Assembly (NCBI GenBank): GCA_011634665.1
Contig: WAEK01000016.1
Coordinates: forward strand, 980,001 to 1,044,000
Reading direction: 5' to 3'
From: Mortierella sp. BCC40632
Lineage: Eukaryota > Mortierellomycota > Mortierellomycetes > Mortierellales > Mortierellaceae
DNA length: 64,000 nucleotides
Part shown: piece by piece, positions 1 to 12,313 of the stretch
Layout: every line of letters starts with the position of its first letter
How positions within the stretch are numbered: the stretch's first letter is position 1
The notes under the pieces: generated by a model
The model's input: the letters and a program-made list of their open reading frames with translations, nothing else
Told to the model about the DNA's origin: nothing
The model's database searches: none
Translations under genes and position numbers: made by a program

Positions 1-2145
1 CGCTCCGCCTCGGCATCTGCCGACATAGGTGCTCATTCTCTAGTTCTCCCGCCGGCAATATAGGCTTCTCTCTATATCTCCCGTTCTTGACCTCTCTCGC
101 TCTCTCTCTCTCTCTCTTACTCTCTTACTCTCATTCATTCATTCGCTCTCTCTTTTTATACAATATTCAACATACATTTAATGTCCAGCCCGTTTACCGA
201 GGCCCACTAGACAAGTCCATTGCCGTTCATCATCTCTTGTCGTTTGTCGTTCTGTTTGATGGGCTCCTTCAGGAAGCACAAATTGTATGTCACTTCAATT
301 ATGAGGTGACAGGAAAAAAAAATGGCAAAAAGGGACGTAGTGAGTGTACCTGCCCAGTTACTGGGAACATGTATCAGAAACCTTTGGTTTTCATTGACAC
401 TCACATGCACTGTCATGTCATGTTGAGCAAGTCAAAAGAAAGAAAAAGAGAAAGAAAAAAAAAACACGTTAGTGGCCTCTTCAATGGGGGGATGAGACGT
501 CGCGGGCACAGGCCGAGCCCGAGCCTATGACTTGAGCAATGCAATCCTTTTCTTTTTCTCCTTTCTGCTCGTGTTGGGTTGCGCGCGGCGAGCGAATTGC
601 AATGCAACGCAATCGCGGCTGGGCCACGGGGAGCATTACTAGTCTGGCTCAGTCCTCCGTAGCAGGATGCTCTTTTCTTTTTGACATCTCTTTTCTGTTC
701 GTTACACATACACAACACCACTGTTCCATCCCCGCCAGTAATTTGGGTCCGCTAGGGTAATTTCTCGTCGAGTCCATCCGAATGGACGGTCTCAAGAGAG
801 TGAATGGGTGGAGTGAGTGGAGTGAAAGAGGAAAAGAGAGAGAGAGAGAGAGGTGGATGCTCAGGCCCAGACTCGTGTTCTCGACATGCGCGCGCGCGCG
901 CGCTTAGTTGTGAACGATGATGCTGCTCCCCTTCTTTTTCCTGCCTGCTGCGACGACAACAACTTCCAACTACTATTACACACATGTCTCATGGTGGTGC
1001 GCCGCGATAATATGCGCATCCGATCAAAGAAGGTCCGAAAAGAAGAATTATGCGCATCCGATGAGATCGATCTTCGCTTCTAGTTTTCTCTCCCTCTTTC
1101 CCCCCTCCCTTCCCACCACCGCCTGTGTTAGGAGGCCACGGAGCTATTTGCTCTACAATAAACAATAATAACAATAATATGGGGGGAGAGAGGGAGAAGA
1201 AAGAGATTAATTGTGTGCAACGGGCCACCGAAACGCAGGCCACGCTGCATCGATGCTACCTCATCCTGGTCCCCTTTGCCTCCTCTTAAACTCTCCTTGA
1301 GTGCTCAGCTCAAAAGAACGTGATACGCGCCCATACTCCCATGTTTTTTTTTTTTTTTTTTTTACTCTACAATAAGATCCCCTTCCCTTTGGTGAAAGAG
1401 AGGGGAGAGAGAGGAGAGGGGGAGAAAGACACGCGTCTCTTGTCTATTCCCTTTTTGCACTGGGTAGGACGTTTTATACGAAAGGATGACGGCGATGAGG
1501 GATGACTGGGCCGACAGGCAGGCGCATTTGCTCCGCCGATGGGCTGGAGATGTCTTTAGGGCGCGGCAAGACACGATTTTTAAAGACGAAACGGAAGGGC
1601 GGGGAAAGACCGAGCCGGGTCATCATCCTTCCAAGGAGCGAGTATTTTTTTTTTTTTTTCTTTAGTATAAAAAAAGGTTGACGCACCCCCTTCCCCTTCC
1701 CCTGCAAAAAAAAAAAAAAAAAAAAAAAAAAAGCACACCGGCAATTCGTCTTCTCTTTCTTGACCAAGCACACTCAGCATAAAAAAAAAAAAAAAGGGAG
1801 TGCAGGTGGTGGGAGCGCGGAGAAAGAGATCCCAAGGGGTGCCTACCTATCAACAGGCCTACCCGTGTTCGTGCTGGGCAGGAGTTGCCTGTTCGCCTCT
1901 CTTTCTCTGCCTCTCTCTCTCTTTTTTTTTTTTTTCAGCCTTATTCAGCCTGCCTATCTGCCATCTTGTCTGTCTATCCGCCCATCGGATCCGTCCCGCT
2001 CTTTTATCTTGCACGCATTCAGCCCTCTCCTCTCTCTCTCTCTCTCTCTCTCTATCCCCCCCACTCTTGCAGCGTGAGCTCTCGTCCACACATGAGAACA
2101 CCTGGTTTCTTTTACTCGTGTGTGTGTATGAGGAGACCTTTGTTT

Positions 2146-2179
<34 letters not shown>

Positions 2180-2577
2180 TTAGTCAATGTGTAAAATAGC
2201 AAAGACACAGAAAACCCTTTTGTTTATCTCCCTCTCCTGGGACCAAGTCTCTGGTTTTTTCCTGTGCACGACCCAATTGGGCATAGTCCGATCGAGAAAG
2301 GAATGTGGGTTCCATTTTTTACCTTTTTTTACACCCTTCTCTCTTTTTCTTTTTTCTTTTCTTTTCTTTTTTTTTTCTTTTATGTTGGCTCCTGTCCTTT
2401 CTTTCTTTCTCTTGCAGTGATGTCCCGTGGATAGGATTCTTTCTGCTTTTGTTGGTTCTTTTGTTTATGTTTTTTTCCTGCCTGGCTTGATTTCCTACGT
2501 CCCCTTTCTCTTGTTCTTCTCTTCCTTACATCTCTTAAAATCTCTTGCTCTCTTTCAGTTGCTTCTTATGCTTTAGC

Positions 2578-2579
<2 letters not shown>

Positions 2580-2624
<45 letters not shown>
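2580..2624 (+). repeat. (CT)n microsatellite
   Basis: An uninterrupted CT dinucleotide array of about 40 bases followed directly by a T run, about 300 bases upstream of the start codon at 2931. Similar CT/GA arrays occur upstream of other genes in the window. Confidence 0.9.
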
Positions 2625-2631
<7 letters not shown>

Positions 2632-2730
2632 TTTTTGCACTTTGCTTTCTCGCTATCCAGTCAATCGACGCGACAACCCTACTACCTCTCTATTTTTTCT
2701 TTTTGCTGTACCCCTGCCTTACATTCCGGG

Positions 2731-2737
2731 TATAAAA
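2731..2737 (+). promoter_or_regulatory. TATA box
   Basis: TATAAAA lies 194 bases upstream of the ATG at 2931 and is followed by a pyrimidine-rich stretch typical of fungal leader regions. It is a candidate core promoter for the secreted protein gene; the transcription start itself is not visible. Confidence 0.45.
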
Positions 2738-2930
2738 CCCATACCCTCCTCATCCTCATACCTAACCTGACAACCTTTCCAAACCTCCTTCTCCACATCC
2801 AGGTTTCCTTGCCTCTCAACCTTTCTCTCTATCTTTCTTTCTCTCTCTTTCTCTCTCTTTCTCTCTCTTTCTCTCTCTTTCTCCACCCTCTCCTCTTCCT
2901 AATCCTATCCTAATCCTACCCTTATCTCAA

Positions 2931-3857
2931 ATGCTGTTTTCTTTGGTCCTCACAATCTCGTTGGCGACGATACTCGTGCCCCAAAAGGCGATAGCACAGG
3001 ACGCCAATTGCACCGTCGTTTACAACGACTATGTCCCCAACGCCAACGGTCGCTTTCAAGGCTGCTATGCCGACCAAGCGTACAACGCAGCTTTGGTCTC
3101 TCAGGGCATGGATCCCAACTACAAGGAAGTCATTGCCCGAGTCTGTGCTCAACCAGCCTGTTCACGGTCCAATTTAACCTCGGGTCTTGAAAAGTATTTG
3201 GATGCCTGTTCGGCCTCGATCGATGCTGAAGCCTCGACGGGCAAAATCCTTCAGATTGGTCGGAACGCGTTACAACTCTTCTTTGCCGAGCCAATGCGGG
3301 CCATCTATTGTGAACATGATCCCAATGCACCCGATCAATCCCGGTCCTCGTATTGTCTTGCCAACCCAACCTTGAATCCCAATAATCGATTCACGACGAG
3401 CTTGGCCATTTATTTGACCTCGGGTTCAATCCGAGCTACTCAGGATCCTTTCTTCCTTAGTCTTGACCTAGCCGATACTTGTTCGCCTTGTTCTCTGTCG
3501 GCTATCAATGACACTGTCCGGTACCTATCCGAGAACCTGATGCCCAAAATTGCCTTTTATACGGCCGAGTTTGTTCAACATTGGGCCAAGTTGATTGCCG
3601 CATATAATACTCTTTGCAAGACCTCGATTGTTCAACGTTGGCCCGAGGGAACGATCAATCAGACAGAGGCCATTCCTTCTGCTTCTGTTACTTCACCTTC
3701 GACAGCTGCCTCGACCAACACGGCTGCCCAACCTCCAGATGCTGCTGGGTCTGGTCAAAAATCTTTGGCCAGTCTTGAATGGTCAACCCAGTTGTCGTTC
3801 GTGGCGACCCTGGCCTCAACAGGCACTCTCGTGGTGCTCATGGCCTCATGGCTTTGA
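2931..3857 (+). CDS. Secreted, probably GPI-anchored cysteine-containing protein
   Basis: A single-exon protein of 308 residues. Residues 1-22 form a classic signal peptide (hydrophobic core SLVLTISLATILV, then AIAQ before DANCT). The mature part has paired cysteines, including CTVV, GCYAD, CAQPAC, a CSPC motif and NTLC, plus N-glycosylation sequons such as NLT and NDT. Residues from about 245 to 280 are Ser/Thr/Ala-rich. The last 20 residues are hydrophobic and follow a small-residue segment, as expected for GPI attachment at the plasma membrane or wall. The CSPC region recalls fungal DUF7729-type secreted proteins, but I assign that only tentatively. The ATG at 2931 is the first in the frame and starts the signal peptide. 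Specific function is unknown. Confidence 0.8.
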   Translation: MLFSLVLTISLATILVPQKAIAQDANCTVVYNDYVPNANGRFQGCYADQAYNAALVSQGMDPNYKEVIARVCAQPACSRSNLTSGLEKYLDACSASIDAEASTGKILQIGRNALQLFFAEPMRAIYCEHDPNAPDQSRSSYCLANPTLNPNNRFTTSLAIYLTSGSIRATQDPFFLSLDLADTCSPCSLSAINDTVRYLSENLMPKIAFYTAEFVQHWAKLIAAYNTLCKTSIVQRWPEGTINQTEAIPSASVTSPSTAASTNTAAQPPDAAGSGQKSLASLEWSTQLSFVATLASTGTLVVLMASWL

Positions 3858-4490
3858 TTCTCTCTGTCTCTATCTATTGCCTTTTCTCTCTTCTCATTCT
3901 CGTTTTCTCAGCCACCTCCTCATCGCCTTGCGAGGGTCCCATACCTTTTTCTTTTTACTTTTTTTTTGCAAAATGCGTGAACGGTGGTCCTACCCCTTGG
4001 AGGTCTCCTTGCAAGTTGCAACCCCCTTTTGCATCTTTTCTTTTCTTTTTTTTTTTTTCTCTATCTTTGTCTTCAATCAAAGGAGGGGTTAGGACGTGGT
4101 CCACTATCTTGCCACCAGTCTCCTCAATGTCTTTTTCCTCTCCCTCTTTTTTCTCTCTCCCCCCCACCCCTCTCCCCACATACACCTTTTACCCCCCTCC
4201 TGTTTCTCTGTAATAGTAAGTCCCCCCCCATTCCCCCTCCCCCCTCTCTATTCTTTTTTTTTCTTTTTTTTTTTTTTTTTGTTGCCCCAACTCCTTTCAC
4301 ATCCCCCCCCCCCTTCCTTTCCTTCTTTTCTATCCTTTAGTCCTATCTCTTGTCCAGTTGTAGGCAAATGGTCAAATCCACTCCACCCTAATAACAGCAA
4401 GTCCCAAAGAAGTAATCCTAATAATAATAGTAAAATTTTTTAAAAATAAAAGAAAAGGGTTCACTAAATTCACCAAGTCTGTTTATTTCT

Positions 4491-4524
<34 letters not shown>

Positions 4525-4599
4525 GAGAGAGAGAAGGAGAAAGAGAGAGAGAGAGAAAGAAAGAAAAATAATCATTCATTCAACACAGGCAAAAGAAAA

Positions 4600-4602
<3 letters not shown>
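3858..4602. other. Intergenic DNA between convergent genes
   Basis: This spacer separates the convergent genes ending at 3857 (+) and 4649 (-). It holds T- and C-rich runs (for example near 4250-4310), an AT-rich stretch with ATAATAATAG and AAAATAAAAG around 4420-4452 that could serve as a 3'-end signal for the plus gene, poly(A) around 4495-4522 and GA arrays. No coding potential is seen. Confidence 0.55.

Positions 4603-4649
<47 letters not shown>
4603..4649. repeat. 47-base T run abutting a stop codon
   Basis: Forty-seven T in a row on the + strand. The last base is the A of the minus-strand TGA stop of the DUF4048-like gene, so on the sense strand the stop is followed at once by 46 A. 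It is the longest homopolymer I noticed in the window. Confidence 0.95.
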
Positions 4650-5942
4650 CAGTCGTTCTTCTTGGATGTCGACGTATACAATGCTGGGGTATCAGACGAC
4701 TCACGACCCAGGGTCGTTGTCGTTGTTGTATCGGCAGAAACCTTGGAAACAATCGCATATTCACCTCGCTTCATCTGATAAGTGGAAACACCCTTGCTAC
4801 CTTCTTCTACAACACCTTCTCCAGTCCCTTTTCCAACTTGAGCCTCCAAACTCTTGAACAATTCCTTGTCCTCCATCATCCCCCATTCATCTTCTTCATC
4901 GCCTTCTTGTGCTACTTGACCTCGCTTCATCACCTTGTCCTCTCCATGTCCTGTCTCTTCTTCTTGAATCGAAAGTTGATTCAAAATCCGTGAGGATGAC
5001 TTTGTTTGCTCCATCTTGGGTTTTCCAAGCCCTGTCGTCGTGGTCGACAAAACCTCTGGGCCTTTTAGAGTGCCGTCTCCCAAAGGACGATTCGAGTCCA
5101 CTTCTTCATCCGTCTCGTCCAAAAGATGCAATCGTTGATGATGGTAATAGATATCATCATGACTTGGCAGTGGTAACGCATCCGCTGCCGATTGCGCCAG
5201 CCCAGTCATCATATCCAACGTCCGTTGTCTCGAATGTTGAAACCTATAAAACGAGGCAAGGGTCTAGTCAGTAAAATGGAATGGATAGGGGGTATTTTTT
5301 CCCTTTAAACATTGAACAATCAACATTTTGCTCTCTTTATCTCGTTTCTCCCTTACCGATCCGATTCTGTGACATCAGTCACCACCGTACGAATCCCTCC
5401 GATCAACGTTCCAAACCCTTTGAAAAGTGCCCGACCCGTGTTCACCAACACCTCTTCTGCCTCTGTCGGAAGTAAACTCGCCTCTCGTTTCGGTCGTCTC
5501 GCTTCCCGCTCCTCCTTGGTTTGAATCGCGATTGAACTCGTCGTCATCGTGGTCGTCGTCGCTACCATCATCGCCGATGTATGAGCATCCAATTGTCCCA
5601 TGCTACTGATGCTACTCTGACTCGAATGTCCCACTTCATATCCATGACCCATATCCCCCACCGTCGAGGGCGCAGAGGAACAAGTCGACATGGACGAAAC
5701 CGAAGTACGATCCCCTTTGGTTCTCGTTACCAATCCCAATCCAATCGGCAATGGACTCGAACTACTTGGGCTATAAAGTCCATTCAAACTCGAAAGCGTT
5801 GAAGTTCCCGACGGTAACGGACTCGTGGAACGACTGGCACCTTGAGCACTCTGAGATTCAGCTCTTCCTGCACGGCTGCTTGTGCTACTCCTTCCACTTA
5901 CTAGGCCACTGTTGTTGCTATGGATTCCTGTGGGAGATGAAG

Positions 5943-5975
<33 letters not shown>

Positions 5976-7817
5976 GCTGTTGTTGTTGTTGGATCAACGA
6001 GTGATTGAGATGATGAAGACTGATCCCTCCACTGACACCACTAATCCCACTCACACTTCCTACAACACTTCCCCAAAGTCCAGCCCCCGTGGTCGAAAGT
6101 CGATTGGACATGGATGCACCATTCCCACCATTGTTACTCGTACCACTACCACTCAATTGTTGTTCCTGTTGAATCGTTGCATTGGCTTCGGCCTGTAATC
6201 GATTCCGTTCTTCCAACATCATATGGGACCAACGTTCCTTGAGTTGGGTCAATTCCGATATATTGGTCTCGAGATCTTCACGCAATTGAGCAATCCGAGC
6301 CTCCTTTTGCGCAATCACGGAAAGAAGTGCATCGCTGGTCTGATGAGGACACTCGGCCTCGGTTGGGGAACTGACCATGGCCAAGTTGCTACTGAGTGTG
6401 TGAATGTTTCTCGATTCGATCAGAGCAATCGAGTTCTGGTAGAGGAGAAGGAGAGAGAAAGAAGAAGGAGAAGGAGAAAGAGAGAAAGAAAAGAAAAGAA
6501 CAATATTAATATTAATAATAATAAGGGTATGAGCAAAAAAAAAAAAGTGGAGGAGAGTGGTTTTAGTATGTTGTTGTTGATGTTGTTTCTGCAAACAACC
6601 TGCTGTGGGATAGGGCTCCTCCTCCTCCTCCTCTCTTCCAATTTGGCTAAATAAGCCTAATAGCTTATAGGGTACAGCAATAGCTTATCTAGAGGAGAGG
6701 CAGAGAGGAGAAAAAAAGAGAGAGAGAGAGAAAGTAGTGATTGGGCGTGACGACTTACTCTGTTCACACGAGGTTTCCTTTCCCGTTCTCCAGTCAGGCC
6801 CGATCCCAGGGATGATGAGACACTGGTCGGTGTTCCTGGCGGGAAATCATCACTTCCCATGTCAGGTGTTGATCCCTCGGATGGATCATCCTGTTTTGGA
6901 TTGGCAATCGGTTGCTGTTGTTGTTGTTGTTGTTGTTGTTGCTGTTGCTGATTGAATCGAAGTTGGAAATCCTGAGAAGCACTTCGACGGTTCAACATTT
7001 TATGTCTCTGTGGCACATGCGTCGACGATGGGGACGGTGGCACGGTCACATCCCGATCACTTCCACTACCACCACCACCACCTCCTCCTCCCCCTGTCTG
7101 CTTCCTCGATAACGATGAATGTCGACTCAATCGACCCGGTGGAGAAAGTGGCAATGCTTGTCCACTACCACCACTACCGCTACCACCCGGACTATAAGGA
7201 GAATCCAACAACGTTGAAGACCCCGTACGACCCGTCAGTCCAGGTCGTTTGGGTGAACTAGGAAAACATGAAGTAATGGTCGAAGAAGGAGTCATGTCAA
7301 CTGTTCCAGATGAAAAAGATGATGTGGTTCGAAGAGCTGTGGTCGCTGTCAAGGGTGATGTTACAACACCTTCCTGTCGCTGTGGCGGTTGCTGTTGCAA
7401 GTCGCGTAGGTCCGATGTCGAGATGGTCGAACTCGATGAAGGATGACGATAATGACCCGGTGTAAACGCTCGACTCTTGGTTCCAATCGTATACGCAGGT
7501 CTGTCTGGAAAGTGAGTAGGCAAAGACGCCGAAGGTAAAATAGCTGTCGAGACGACCTCTCCAGACGCTTCTACAAATCTTGAGTCAAATAGAGAAGAAG
7601 TCGAAGTGGCCGAGGCAGGGGTCAGGGGTGTCAAAGGGGTAGAGGTACTGCTGGTGCTGTTGTTGTCGTCAGAAGCTCTCGAGGAGACAGAACAAGAGGA
7701 AGAGATGGTAGAGAATGCGTCAGCGGCAGTAGTAAAGGAGGAGGTTGTGGTCGTGGTCGTGGTCGTCGTGGGAGTAGCAAGGACTATGGCGGCCTGGTCG
7801 TCCTGGTCGAGCCACAT
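4649..7817 (-). CDS. DUF4048/TDA11-like coiled-coil protein with polyQ tracts
   Basis: Three exons (7817-6759, 6435-5357, 5243-4649) join in phase to give about 910 residues. Donors are GTAAGT and GTAAGG; acceptors are TACCAG and TTATAG. Most of the chain is Ser/Thr-rich and disordered, with two polyglutamine tracts (encoded near 6911-6951 and 5944-5991) and a Gly run. A short basic motif with RSASQDFQLRF precedes the first polyQ. At about residues 390-435 a coiled coil (DALLSVIAQKEARIAQLRED...) resembles the conserved segment of fungal DUF4048 proteins, the family of yeast TDA11, whose molecular role is not established. A second ordered block near the exon 2/3 junction reads EEREARRPKREASLLPTEAE. 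The start at 7817 (MWLDQDD) is chosen because upstream sequence is low-complexity. The family call is from memory of the coiled-coil pattern. Confidence 0.65.
5944..5991 (-). repeat. Trinucleotide repeat encoding polyQ
   Basis: GTT-type triplets on the + strand, which are CAA/CAG codons on the coding strand, give about 16 glutamines inside exon 2 of the DUF4048-like gene. A second array at 6911-6951 encodes another polyQ in exon 1. Such arrays are prone to length variation. Confidence 0.9.
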
Positions 7818-9020
7818 GCTTGAGCGGGGATCACTTGGGCGAGGGCCTTGTGTCCAGAGCGGTGGAGAGGTACCAGAAGAGGAGAGTGGAGGTGAATGAA
7901 TGAATGAATGAATGAGAAGGTTGGGGGGAGAGTGGTAAGTGACTGGGAAGAGCGACGAGATCACCGCGAGTTGCTTGGCAGTGAGTGAAAGCCAAGGGAA
8001 AAGAGGTGATAGGATAAAAAAAAAGAAGATATATAAAAAAAAAAAAAAAAAAAAAAAGGGGAGATGAGGATTAACCAGACGAGGATGGATTGAAGGGAGA
8101 TGACAGGGCGAGATTAAAAGAGGAAAGAGGAGAAAGAGAGAAAAGAGTGAGCAAAAAGGCAGTCGGTTAAGAGAGAAAAAAAAAACGAGAGCAGGCAGCC
8201 CATGATTTGGACATACAGACCGTGTGTAGAGCATCATCGTACAACTCTTTCTCTCCCTCTCTCCCTCTCTCGCCCAGGGCTCTGTTGGTCTGGGGACAAT
8301 ATCAACACGGATGGGTTGGTATCCACCGTACGTGGCATGTGTTGCATGTCACTTTCTTTCTGTTTCTTCTCTTGACTGCTCTCTCTCTCTCTCTCTCTCT
8401 CACTCTCGATGCAAAGAAAGGACACCTCAGTACCCTCGGGACAATGCACGGCTCTCCCGTCTGCATGGCATGGCAAAATAGGTCGTGTGCCCCCCCCTCT
8501 CTCTCTCTCTATCTCCCTCAATCTTTTTTTTCTTTTCTCTCTCTGTCTCTCTCTCTCTTCTTCCTCGCCTCTCTTCCTCTTAGTCTTCTTTTCCTCAAAC
8601 ACGCGTGCACTCCTTCTTTCGCTCAGCAATCCTGCATGCCGTCGTCTTTGTCGTCGTCTTTGTCGTCGTCATGATACTAATATTACTCTCAAATCTAGTT
8701 CCCATAAGCCCTGCCTGTCTCTCTTACAAACCACAACACACACACACACACACACAACACAGACACACACACGCTACATTTTTTTTTTCTTTCGTGACGA
8801 GTTGCGGATAGCAAGTGTTTGGGGTCGTTTATTACTACTATGTGCGTGAAAAAGAGAATTTTTACATGACAAACAACAAGAAATAGAAAAAAGGGAAAAA
8901 AAGAAAGAAAGAAAGAACATGGCAACAAAATAAAGAATGCAAGTGGGAAAAAAAGAATATGGTATACACAGACAGAGCAAAAGAAAAAAAAGTTTAAAGA
9001 GTTGTGATCGGTAAAGGGCG
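7818..9020. other. Intergenic DNA with microsatellites
   Basis: Spacer between two tandem minus-strand genes. It holds (TGAA)n at about 7894-7914, A and T runs, CT arrays near 8375-8400 and 8500-8560, a CA array near 8736-8756 and a minus-strand AATAAA (see 8828-8833). No protein-like frame is seen. Confidence 0.55.
8828..8833 (-). terminator. Polyadenylation signal AATAAA for the bHLH gene
   Basis: TTTATT on the + strand reads AATAAA on the minus strand, about 190 bases beyond the stop codon at 9021. It fits as the 3'-end signal of the bHLH gene. Confidence 0.4.
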
Positions 9021-12000
9021 TCAATGGGAAGGATGACCATGTGTGTGCTGGAATGGCACATGGCCCTGTTGTTGCTGTTGCTGTTGTGGAGATGCGTGTG
9101 GATGAGAATGGTGTCCGTGATAGTGTGGATGATCCACTGCTCCTTCAGATCCTCGCTTGCCACCATAGGAATAACTATCCATCATGGCCGCGGGCGCAGG
9201 AAGGTTCAACTGTGGAACATGATTGTGATGATGTCCTGGCCCTTGTTGAGGCGAGCTCACAGGACTCGATGGACGTGTCAAGGAACCAAAGGACGGGAGA
9301 GAATAGCCATGTGAATGCTTCTCCATACCGTGATGTGGCTGAACATGGTGTGGCTGGCCATGGTGTGCATGTTGTGCGGAATGTCCATGGTGCTGCTGGT
9401 GTACTGCTGCCGCCATGCTGGACCCTGATGCATTGCCATGTCCATGCGCATGCACATGTCCATGGGATCCATGCCCTTGAGAGTGGCTATGAGCATGGCC
9501 GCCATGGCTATTAGGGGCAGCATTTGGGGGTGGACCCACATAGGGCGATCCATAGGGTGAGGTGCTCGAAGAATGGATCCGATCCTTATCCGATACGGAG
9601 CCTACACCTGACTGCATGCCATGCCCCTGAGCTGGAAGCGAGGACATGGACGAATGCGACGAATGCGAAGAGTGGCCTCCAGCACTTGAGCCCTTAACAT
9701 GGCCTCTGCCCGTGGTACTGATCGACATTCCAAATGTAGACGAGGACGTGGAGGACGGAGAATTTGTCCCGCTGGTGTTACTTGATCCCGCGGCAGCAGC
9801 GGCAGCGGCAGCAGCAGCAGCAGCCGCCGCAGCCGCCGCTGCGGCTGCTGAATGTTGATGACTTGCGGGGACAGCCGGGAGGGCGTTCGCGAGCGCATTC
9901 GAGTTGGCAAGGGCAGAAGAATGACAGCTCACGGGCGCAAGGGGAGGAGATGAGCAAGGACTAGACAAGGGTGAGGGCCCAACACGGATCGCGTCACTAA
10001 AAGGTTTCAATCCACTAGGGCTAGGATGAGGGAGTAACCGTGGTCGAGGACTGGACGTGGGCGAACCTCGAGAGCTTTGCGATTTGGGTAGGATGGGGTG
10101 TAGGTGACCCCCTGTCATGTGAAGCTTCTTGTGATTGTTTCCAGCCATCGCAGCAGCAACAGCAGCAGAAACAGGACCTGGACCCGATGGAGAGGACGAA
10201 GATGAAGAGGCAGAGGATGAAGAACCGCTTGCAAAGGGATGAGCAATGGGTGGGTTAGGTGGGCTGTTGGCAGCAGAGGCAGGCACCGATCCAGGTACAG
10301 ATCCCGGAATCGAGCCAGGTGCAGATGCCATGGTCATGTGAGCCCCAAAGAGACCGTGGGCACCCTGGGGTAAATGAGGTTGCGCGGGGGCTGCGGATGG
10401 AGCAAGGCTGGGGATGGTTCCTTGACCAGGGCCAGGGATGATAGGCGGTGTGGTCATGCCGTTGGGGCTGAGGCTTGAAGCATGACCGCGTGTTGGTTGA
10501 GACGGATGGGGATGAGAGTGGTGAGGAGGAGCCATGCCTTGAGTGGTTGGATGGGAAGACATGGTCGGATGTGGACCCGATGGGCCACTCTGAGCATTAG
10601 GTCCATTCCGGCGAGCCTGCGAGCCTTGGTAGAAAAACCGCAGCGCTGCGTTCTCGGACCGAAGGGAGTGATTCTCTACATGAAGAGACTGGAACCATTT
10701 GTGATAAATTGCAACATTTATCAGTGATAAAAGAAGGGAGATGAGATGAGAGAGAAAAAGAAAGAGAGAGAGAGAAAAAAAATTGTCAATCCATGAGAAA
10801 AATAAAATAAAAAGTCTCTCTCCATCCTCCATCCTCCATCCTCCATCCTCAAGACTAGAGAAGGAAAAAAAAAAAAAAAAAATCTCTTACGCGGATATGC
10901 TCCAATGCAAGTCGGAGAATTGTACCCTTGTTCAACTTGGCGGTCGTCGAGCAATTGGGGAGGATTTCTGCAATCTGGAGAATCGTCGAGTTGAGCGTAT
11001 CACGACGACGGCGCTCGACATGATTGTGATTCTCTCGACGCCGACGGAGCATTTCAAGTGCTGTACGACTGTCCAAGCTGTTGCGGTTAAGGATGTTGAG
11101 GCCGTTGATCCGGTAAGCGGACTGGCGAGTTTTGCCGGTGGAGGACGATGACGTGCCGTTGTTGGTGCTCGACTTGGCTGGGTTGGAGGCCGATGTGGAA
11201 CTCGAGGTGTTGGTCTCTTTGGAAGTAATCCCTTCAGAGGACCCGTTCCGTGAAAGAGCGAAAGGCTGTGGACTCGTAGGACGCGAAGGAAGAAGTGGGC
11301 GCAAAGCTGGCCTGGGTTTGATGGCCACTAGGGGTGTTGTCTTGGAAGGAGAGGAGGCGCCAGAGGGAAAAGCAGCAGCAGCAGTGGTGACGGTTGAGGG
11401 GTCGGTCAGAGAAGAGGAGCGCGAGGCGGGGCCAGGATGGGGGTGAGGGCCCATGGACGAGGGATAGAAGCGGTGGCCCTGAGGAGCGTAACCAAGGACA
11501 GAGTGAGCAGGTGTGGAGGAAGAAGAGCGAACATCGGCCATTTCATGGTCGGCTGCATCCTCTTTAATCGCGACGCCATCCATGCTGACGTCTTCGCCTT
11601 CGTCACAGCTGTTGTAAGCGCTGTTGTTGGCGCTGTTGTAGGCAGTGTTGTAAGCAGAATGGTAGGCTGTCCGGAAGCCTGCATGGTCCTCGTCCTCGTC
11701 CACATCGTCATCTTCGTCCTCATCAAGGTCATCGTCGTCTTCGTCCTCAAGCGAGCGATTTTGGCCACGATAGACGGCGTGGTCAGGTCGAGCAAAGGAG
11801 CGGAAGGGAACTGAGAGTCGGTCACTCTGGTTGACCAAAGCCGCATCAACAGGCTCTGACTTGATATCACGGTCGGTGGCGAGAGGGGCATGGGACCGAT
11901 GGTGTGGTGGGAGAAGGTGCTGGGGGTGCGGGAAGGAAGAGTGTGCAAAAGGGCCAGATGGGTGGGCCGTGGAGGGAGCAAGTGAGTGGTCTGACATGGT

Positions 12001-12111
12001 TGAAGAAGGGGACATGTTCAATGGGGACAGGGCTAGGGTAGGTTTGGTCGGTGTGGGCGAGGGGATCGAGACCAGAGCCAGAGGTGGATTGTTGACGACG
12101 GGGCTTGGCAT
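9021..12111 (-). CDS. bHLH-leucine zipper transcription factor
   Basis: Two exons (12111-10891, 10688-9021) join in phase 0 to give about 962 residues; donor GTAAGAG, acceptor TTCCAG. Residues 355-407 form a basic helix-loop-helix: basic region RRRRENHNHVERRRRD with the His, Glu and Arg positions that contact CANNTG E-boxes, helix 1 TLNSTILQIAEILP, and helix 2 KLNKGTILRLALEHIR ending exactly at the intron. Exon 2 opens with SLHVENHSLRSENAALRF, a short zipper-like continuation. It is therefore a USF/MITF-style nuclear DNA-binding regulator. The rest is disordered: an acidic Asp/Glu patch and AYN-type repeats in exon 1, and polyalanine (encoded near 9790-9850), Pro/Ser-rich and His/Gly-rich stretches in exon 2. 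Target genes are unknown. The start at 12111 (MPSPVV) avoids an upstream frame made of GA-repeat translation. Confidence 0.85.
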
Positions 12112-12239
12112 ATGCAGACCAAAAAAGGGCGCAAGGGCGGATAGGGCTGCCAGGTCAAGAGAGACCGGAAGCGCGATCCGTGGTGGAGAAAGAGAGGAGG
12201 GAGGGAGGGAGAGGAGGAGAAAGCAAGAGAGCGTGTAGA

Positions 12240-12313
<74 letters not shown>

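Larger units (their letters stand above)
1..2930. other. Non-coding CT-rich DNA, 5' of the GPI-type gene
   Basis: No reading frame here has a protein-like composition. The stretch holds poly(A) at 1706-1732, poly(T) at 2147-2178, an alternating GC run near 892-903 and CT/CTTT arrays at 2580-2622 and 2826-2885. The pyrimidine-rich last 350 bases probably form the promoter and 5' UTR of the gene starting at 2931. Confidence 0.6.
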
